Source: Cenococcum geophilum 1.58 (Eukaryota > Ascomycota > Dothideomycetes > Gloniales > Gloniaceae). Taken from it: DNA of 64,000 nucleotides. Location of the stretch: assembly GCA_001692895.1 (NCBI GenBank), contig KV748187.1:2600836-2664835 (forward strand), in the 5' to 3' direction. A program made the translations under genes and the position numbers. Shown in pieces: positions 59,016 through 64,000 of the stretch (positions are counted from its first letter, which is position 1; each line of letters starts with the position of its first letter). The notes under the pieces were generated by a model. It ran no database searches. It saw only the letters and a list, made by a program, of their open reading frames with translations, and was not told the origin of the DNA.

Positions 59016-59330
59016 AAATAACTAATAGCGAGGCCCTCCTTATAAGCTTATATAATGGAAAACTTAATAAGGAATTATTATAGGAGGAAATTGCTAGACA
59101 TTTTATAGGTAGAATACTATAGGAATGTAGGCGCTGTTATAAGATTCTAAGGCTTAAGCCTAAAGAGGAGGCTATAAAGGAGAAACTATAGACAGCTAAT
59201 AAAGAGAAACGCCTTGTAGATATATGTAAGAAAAAAGGTATAGCGTGGAATAACCTTAGAAGGTAGTTTTTAAAAAGAATATAACTCTTATATAGGCAGT
59301 ATTATATATATATTTCCTAAAAAAGAAATA
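59016..59330 (+). pseudogene. Myb/SANT-like DNA-binding domain relic
   Basis: The plus-strand frame reads SEALLISLYNGKLNKELL, then EEIARHFIGRIL, ECRRCYKILRLKPKEEAIKE and, at 59,185-59,300, a segment with the spacing of a fungal Myb/SANT repeat. That segment is a Trp-derived stop, then TANKEKRLVDICKKKGIAW and NNLRR.FLKR. Compare the family pattern W(T/S)..ED..L..L....G..W..IA..FP.RT. The third helix would read RR.FLKRI.LLYR.YYIYI. Stops are about 6%. Such domains bind DNA in transcription factors. Moderate confidence; a chance resemblance is possible. Confidence 0.4.
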
Positions 59331-59449
59331 AGGCGACTAGTAGGACTAGTAATACTAAAGAAAGAAGGCAATAAGGCGGAAATAAGCAGCGCTAAAGGAA
59401 AAGGAGGTAATAAGGCGTAGATAAATAGCGCTAAATATAAGACCTAATA
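59331..59449 (+). other. basic tail after Myb-like relic
   Basis: The two near-repeats AAAGGAAAAGGAGGTAATAAGG and AAAGAAGGCAATAAGGCGG (59,360-59,415) encode Lys/Gly/Arg-rich sequence in plus frames. It is probably the basic C-terminus of the preceding relic. Confidence 0.3.
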
Positions 59450-61200
59450 AGTGTTAATATCACAAGCAAGATAATTAGTGGGATAGTATTAGCTAAAAAT
59501 AAGACTTTAACTAAAAATAGATCTTTAAGTAAAAGATTTACCACCTAAAACACAAGAATACTAAGCTATTAGCCCCCTAAGCTATTAGCCCTATCCCTTC
59601 CACATAGCAGCTCTAGTCTTTACTTTAGTTACCTCCGCAAAAAAGTACATCTATTATTTAACTTTGGCGTACTAGACGCGTTTTTTATAAAACTTAAGAG
59701 TATATTTAGTATTTAAAGGCCCGCTTTTATAAACCTAGGTAGGCATCTAAGCTACCTTATATTTAAGCCCTAACTCGGTTATTTTTTCCTCTAGAATTTT
59801 ACAGATCTCCCATTTATTGTCTACGGTTATTTTATTAGCTTTATTGTCTTTAGCGCGGAATCTTTATAAGATAGACTATAAGCAATAGCAATAACGCTAG
59901 GTATAATACTGTGGGGTATAATACTATAGGGTATAATGCTTCGCAGCAGGCTCTAAGTTTAAAACGCCACCCTAGTTATCATTACTGCTATAATTATATT
60001 TACTTAAGTTGCTAGTTTTATTACGTAGTAGTTTAATATTATAAAAAGAGGTAGGCCCCTAAAGCGAAGGGTTGGTGGGCCGTATAGTGGATATTACTTA
60101 GTAATTATTATAATTAACTTAGGGGCATTAAGAGTCGAGGCTAATAAGAGGCTAGGGGGCTAAGTTTTCGCAAGAGGCGGGCGGCTTTTATTATTTCTAG
60201 GGTTATAAACCACCGCCCTTACTACCCTTATTACGCCCGCTGCTATCTTTAGTAGAATTATTAGAATTATAATTAATAATATTACTCCGCTCTAGCTGTT
60301 CGAGCTTCTGCTTCTTTAATATTAAAAGTAATTCACCTCTAATATTCCCTTTTTTATAATTACTCTCTTTCCTAGTAAGCGGACTAGCCTAGGGAATAGT
60401 TATAATATTAGTTCTCTTAACTAAACCGTTTATTTTATTAATGTCTTCCGCTATAAGTTTAATATAGTTATATATAAATACGCTAAAGATATCTTTAAAC
60501 TCTTCTAAAGAGGGTAACTTCTTACCCTTATCGTTATTACTACGGTTATTTCCGTTACCTAATAATTATTAGGCAAAGCTATTATATAGAGGAGAAGAGC
60601 ATACCTAATTTATAAGGTGTTAGTTAATTGTTAGCTTTACTAGCTTTATTACTAGTGTTATTATTAACTCCGTTGCCTTCGGCTTCTAGGTTAGAGTTAG
60701 CTATACTATCTTTAATAACTATTAAATCTACTACTAGCCGTTAGATATACGTATTTATAGCTACTAGGAAAATAGGGAGAGAGTAGTAGGGATAATTACC
60801 TTAACTGCTTCCTCTAGCGACTTAACTAGATATATCCCTATAGACATCTTCTTATTATCCTTAAAATTTTTATAATAATTATTCTTATAATTATAGTTAG
60901 GGTCTATAAGCGCTTTATTAGACGAAATCTCTAGACTAAGGCTTTATATAGAATAATATACCTCTAATTAGCCAAGCTTAATACGCCCTAGGGTTATTTC
61001 TTAGAGGGGAAAGGGGTATTTTATGCTTTATCTAAGGTATACTACTTACGCCTTTCTTAGAAGCTATAACTGTATAATATTAAGGTAAAGCTGTCCATTT
61101 TCTAGAGGGACTAGTATAGAATTTACTATTATTAAGCGAAATTTCTAAATAAAAACAAAGGGGTTAAGAAGGTGCCACTATTACTACTGCTATTATTATC
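59450..61200 (-). pseudogene. Asn/Ser-rich protein relic, family unknown
   Basis: The minus-strand relic reads, from right to left, YNYKNNYYKNFKDNKKMSIG (about 60,880) and IYLVKSLEEAVKVIIPTTLS (about 60,810). Then come an Asn/Ser linker (about 60,690-60,560), KKLPSLEEFKDIFSVFIYNY (about 60,520), IKLIAEDINKINGLVKRTNI (about 60,460) and a coiled-coil-like GELLLILKKQKLEQLERSNI (about 60,310). A basic Gly/Ser stretch follows and, after a stop-rich gap, ITVDNKWEICKILEEKITEL (about 59,820) and NTKYTLKFYKKRV (about 59,700). Several sections have almost no stops. The linker and coiled coil suggest a scaffold or nuclear protein. No domain was recognised, and sections may belong to two genes. Confidence 0.45.
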
Positions 61201-62831
61201 GGAGTTACTATTATTTTATGCCTTTTTAATAGCTCTAAGGGGGAATTACGCTAGGCTTTTAAATGTAAGCTAGTCCCCTCTTTACCACTAGCTCTTATCC
61301 GCGGTATTTACACTAAAATAACCCTATTAGCTCTATAGCGAATTAAAACGTATAATCTACACTCTATTAGTAATTACCGTTTATAATATATAAAGGTTTG
61401 CATAGGCTTAAGCTCTATTATAAGATTAACGCCTATTAGGAAACTAGGATTAAGACCCAACTAACTAAGCTAGTATATTTAGCCTTTAATAGGGGCATCG
61501 CACCAAGCCTCCTTATTAAGGGGGTTAGTGGCGAAGTGCCTCCTTTACCCTTATTCCTTAGAGTTAGGGCTAGCGCTAATATATCCGTTTTCTAACCTAA
61601 TTATACTAGTAAACTAGATCTTCCGTACTAGATCCTCTACGAGACTATAGTTCTAAGTAGTACTTAGTATAGCCCTACGGCTATTTATAGCTATACTACT
61701 AGGAATTAGAGTTATAAGTTACGGTTACACTTTACGCCGCTAAAACCGCCCTATATATTAAAAGGCGGTTAGTAGTAACACTTAGAGAATTAGGACTAAT
61801 AGTATTCCTTAGACAAAGATATTATAGCGTGGTCCTGCTAGGAGTTTAGCTAAAATTATATAGAGCAGTGGCCGGCTAAACTAAGCCCTATAAAGCGATA
61901 TAAGGAGCTAGGGCGCCCGCAAGCGTCTCTATTACCGTTTCGTGCTATTACTAACGTAGCAGTGAATGTAGATTTTATAGATAAGCTACTATAGGGTATT
62001 GCCTTAAGTAAAGGATAGTATAGAAGCTAGAATAGCCGCGTAATCTAGCGAGGCTTTTAGCTAAAAACGTATAAATATACTAGCCAATTAACGTATATAA
62101 TAGAGTAACACTAGAACGCCAAATAAGCTAAAGCGGCTTAAGGATCTTTAACATTAGCCCTTTATAGAATTGTCCATATGGCACTAATTATAATATCTAA
62201 CGGTTTATGCTAATGTAGAGCGGTGCCTCTAAGAACTAAAGGGACGATATAGGTCTAAGTCGAGTTTAGATTACTTAAGAAGAGTAATTTCTAAATAGAA
62301 GGGGTTGTTTGGGTAGTTTAGAGACTAAATTTAAGTGGAGTAAATAGCTATAGATGCACAGAAGGGTTATTTTTAGGTAAGAAGCCTAGAGGTAGTATAA
62401 GAGCGCTTATTAGATATTGGAGGATTAAACTATAGGTGCGATATTAGGAGAGGCCAAAGCATGCTTGCTCTGCGCTATCGTTAGCATAAAATACGGGATA
62501 TTAGAAATATAAGGGTAGTGTAGCACTTGCATTAACGCCAAGTTAGTAAAAAATGCCTTATAGTAGGGATTGTAATCTAATAAAGAGGTAGCGTGGCGTT
62601 AGGAAGTCTAGGAGAAGAAGAAGGATTAAAAGGTAAAATATAGAGAATAGGGGAAGGTTATCCTTTTATGGTTAACGTTAGATAAGGATACTAGATTACC
62701 GAAAGATTAGCTAAGAAACTTAATTTTCTGCGGATATAAGATTTTCCAAGTCCCGGCTTAGACACCTCCATACCTAGTAGTTAAACCTTTTAGATTTGGA
62801 GGGCTTTAAGCCTACTAGATAGAGTTTATAA
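61201..62831. other. RIPped DNA with undecided coding traces
   Basis: Near 62,400-62,800 two plus-strand frames read in a protein-like way: GAILGEAKACLLCAIVSIKY in one, LDIGGLNYRCDIRRGQSMLA in another. 62,330-62,530 also keeps several CpA/TpG dinucleotides, so it is less RIPped than its surroundings. No frame wins, and nothing was identified. Confidence 0.3.
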
Positions 62832-62951
62832 GCAAAGCTTCGTGTAGAGCTTCGTGTAGAGCTTTATATAGAGCTTTGTATAAAGCCTTATATAGAGCTT
62901 TATATAGAGCCTTGTGTAGAGCTTTATATAGAGCCTTATACAAAGCCTCTA
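62832..62951 (-). repeat. 12-bp minisatellite, ten copies
   Basis: About ten units of AGAGCTTTATAT / AGAGCCTTGTGT fill 62,832-62,951. The minus strand is open and reads a tetrapeptide ALYK/ALHK/ALHE repeat. The variants differ by transitions. The array ends one or two bases before the fold-back element begins. Confidence 0.9.
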
Positions 62952-62952
62952 C

Positions 62953-63192
62953 ATTAGGATATTTTTTTAGGCATGTTATTGCAAGCGAAAATCGGGGTCT
63001 ATAAAACCTGCGTAAGTCGCAATTTTGGCAATTTGCTATAAACATATAGATAGGGCAGGCGCGTGTATAGGTAGCCTATGTGTTTGTAGCAAATTGCTGC
63101 AAATCGCCGCAAATTGCCAAAATTGCGACTTACGCAGGTTTTGCAGACCCCGATTTTCGCTTGCAATAACGCGCCCAAAAAAAAATCCTAAT
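62953..63192. mobile_element. fold-back (MITE-like) element with ~95-bp inverted arms
   Basis: The left arm (62,953-63,048) and right arm (about 63,076-63,192) are near-perfect reverse complements around a loop of about 27 bp. Shared arm sequence includes TTATTGCAAGCGAAAATCGG then GGTCT and CCTGCGTAAGTCGCAATTTT. The outer ends read ATTAGGAT...ATCCTAAT. The right arm has an extra 20 bp or so made of GCAAATTGC/GCAAATCGCC repeats. There is no coding capacity and no secure target duplication; the flanks (TAC / AGT) leave a TA duplication possible but unproven. The DNA transposon superfamily is unknown. Confidence 0.85.
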
Positions 63193-64000
63193 AGTTAGGT
63201 TTTTAAGAAGATTAAGCCATTAATGACTTCTTTAGGTGAGGCGTTTAGGAAGTACATTATACCTAGATCTATAGTTAACTTTAATAAGATAATAGTAAGG
63301 TTTACTAAATAATCTATAGCTATAATTAAATTGCCTAGTAAGCTAGTACCTAAGGGCTTTAAAATATTAAGCCTTTGTTAATATGGGTATTACTATAGCT
63401 TTATGTTTACCTTATCTAGCTACTTCTTTAGGCTTCCTTCTTAAACAGATTATTAGGATATTATCCTCTTAAAAACCTTTAAGTGCGTCCTCTACCTTAC
63501 TTAATAGCTCCCTCTTTAGGCTCGTTGATTTTATCTATTTTTGGATAACTACTTTATAAATATTCCGTTGCTCTAGGTGCTTTAATAACTTAAAGTTGCT
63601 GTAGCTGGCATAGCTTAATTAAACTTAAAGGGCTATTTAGAGGTGTATAAAAGGGCTAATAAAAGGAAGGAAAGGCTACCATTTAATTTTATTACAGGAG
63701 TAGTCGTTAACGTAGTTAATTTAGTGCTTTTAATTATATAGTAGGATAAGAATTTGGTACGGTTTTTAATAATAGCTCACTTATATAGTAATAAGGACGT
63801 TAATAAAGTTAATCAGCGTCGGCCGTGGGCATATAATTTATTTCTTAAGAAACTAGTAGCTTACGTTTAGGGTAATAATTTAATTAAGAAGTTAATGCTT
63901 TCTAGGCTCTCTATCGACTACAATAACTAGATAGGCGGCGTTAATATTTATAATTAACTTTAAAGCTACTATACTACCTAGATTACTACCGTATGCACCT
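63193..64000. other. RIPped DNA, no gene seen
   Basis: TpA-rich sequence to the window end. The plus strand near 63,340-63,480 has a few Pro/Lys/Phe-containing stretches but no low-stop frame. Confidence 0.3.

Noticed and set aside
1-64000. tRNA, rRNA or other structured RNA genes
   Set aside because: No tRNA-like cloverleaf with conserved A and B boxes and no rRNA motif could be found by reading both strands; a covariance-model scan would settle it.

Overview
The window looks like a heterochromatic, transposon-rich accessory region of a filamentous ascomycete (Pezizomycotina). Almost the whole 64 kb carries the footprint of repeat-induced point mutation (RIP): TpA is everywhere and CpA/TpG are scarce (13 TpA against 1 CpA in 22,501-22,560). 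Every recognisable coding frame is littered with TAA/TAG where Gln or Trp codons would be expected. No intact protein gene, tRNA, rRNA or CRISPR array was found. Coding calls are therefore pseudogenes with approximate edges. They rest on conserved motifs or on a frame with clearly fewer stops than the roughly 10-12% per codon typical of this DNA. The species cannot be named from the sequence.

Layout. 1-1,413: 3' two thirds of a pogo/Fot1-type DNA transposase. 1.7-8.1 kb: three unidentified minus-strand coding relics and several tandem repeats. 8,149-8,342: an un-RIPped solo LTR with a 5-bp target duplication. 8.9-11 kb: weak coding relics. 12.4-16.7 kb: a long plus-strand relic recognised as the fungal DUF3723-type family with a coiled-coil tail and one probable 60-bp intron. 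16.7-23.3 kb: mostly unassignable RIPped DNA ending in a plus-strand relic. 23,321-31,355: a complete-length Gypsy (chromovirus-type) LTR retrotransposon fossil. 31.4-33.7 kb: plus-strand relic with a 102-bp tandem duplication. 33,709-39,812: a complete-length Copia fossil in minus orientation. 39.9-41.2 kb: another plus-strand relic followed by a second solo LTR. 41.2-46.8 kb: RIPped DNA with LTR scraps and a single-pass membrane-protein relic. 46.8-49.3 kb: minus-strand relics including a heavy-metal-tolerance (HMT1/ABCB6)-type ABC transporter. 51-52.9 kb: a repeat-rich minus-strand relic. 56-59.3 kb: a plus-strand relic, an FHA-like plus Ser/Thr kinase relic and a Myb/SANT-like relic. 59.5-61.2 kb: an Asn/Ser-rich minus-strand relic. 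62.8-63.2 kb: a 12-bp minisatellite abutting a 240-bp fold-back (MITE-like) element.

History. The Gypsy and Copia elements and two solo LTRs all sit between exact 5-bp target duplications. Islands that kept CpA (the solo LTR at 8.1 kb, the Copia LTRs, one arm of the fold-back element) are shorter than, or arrived later than, the RIPped DNA around them. The DUF3723-type relic, a metal-transporter relic and a Myb/SANT-like relic together suggest, without proving, that part of the window is a RIP-destroyed Starship-like giant transposon or other duplicated accessory segment. No tyrosine-recombinase captain was recognised.
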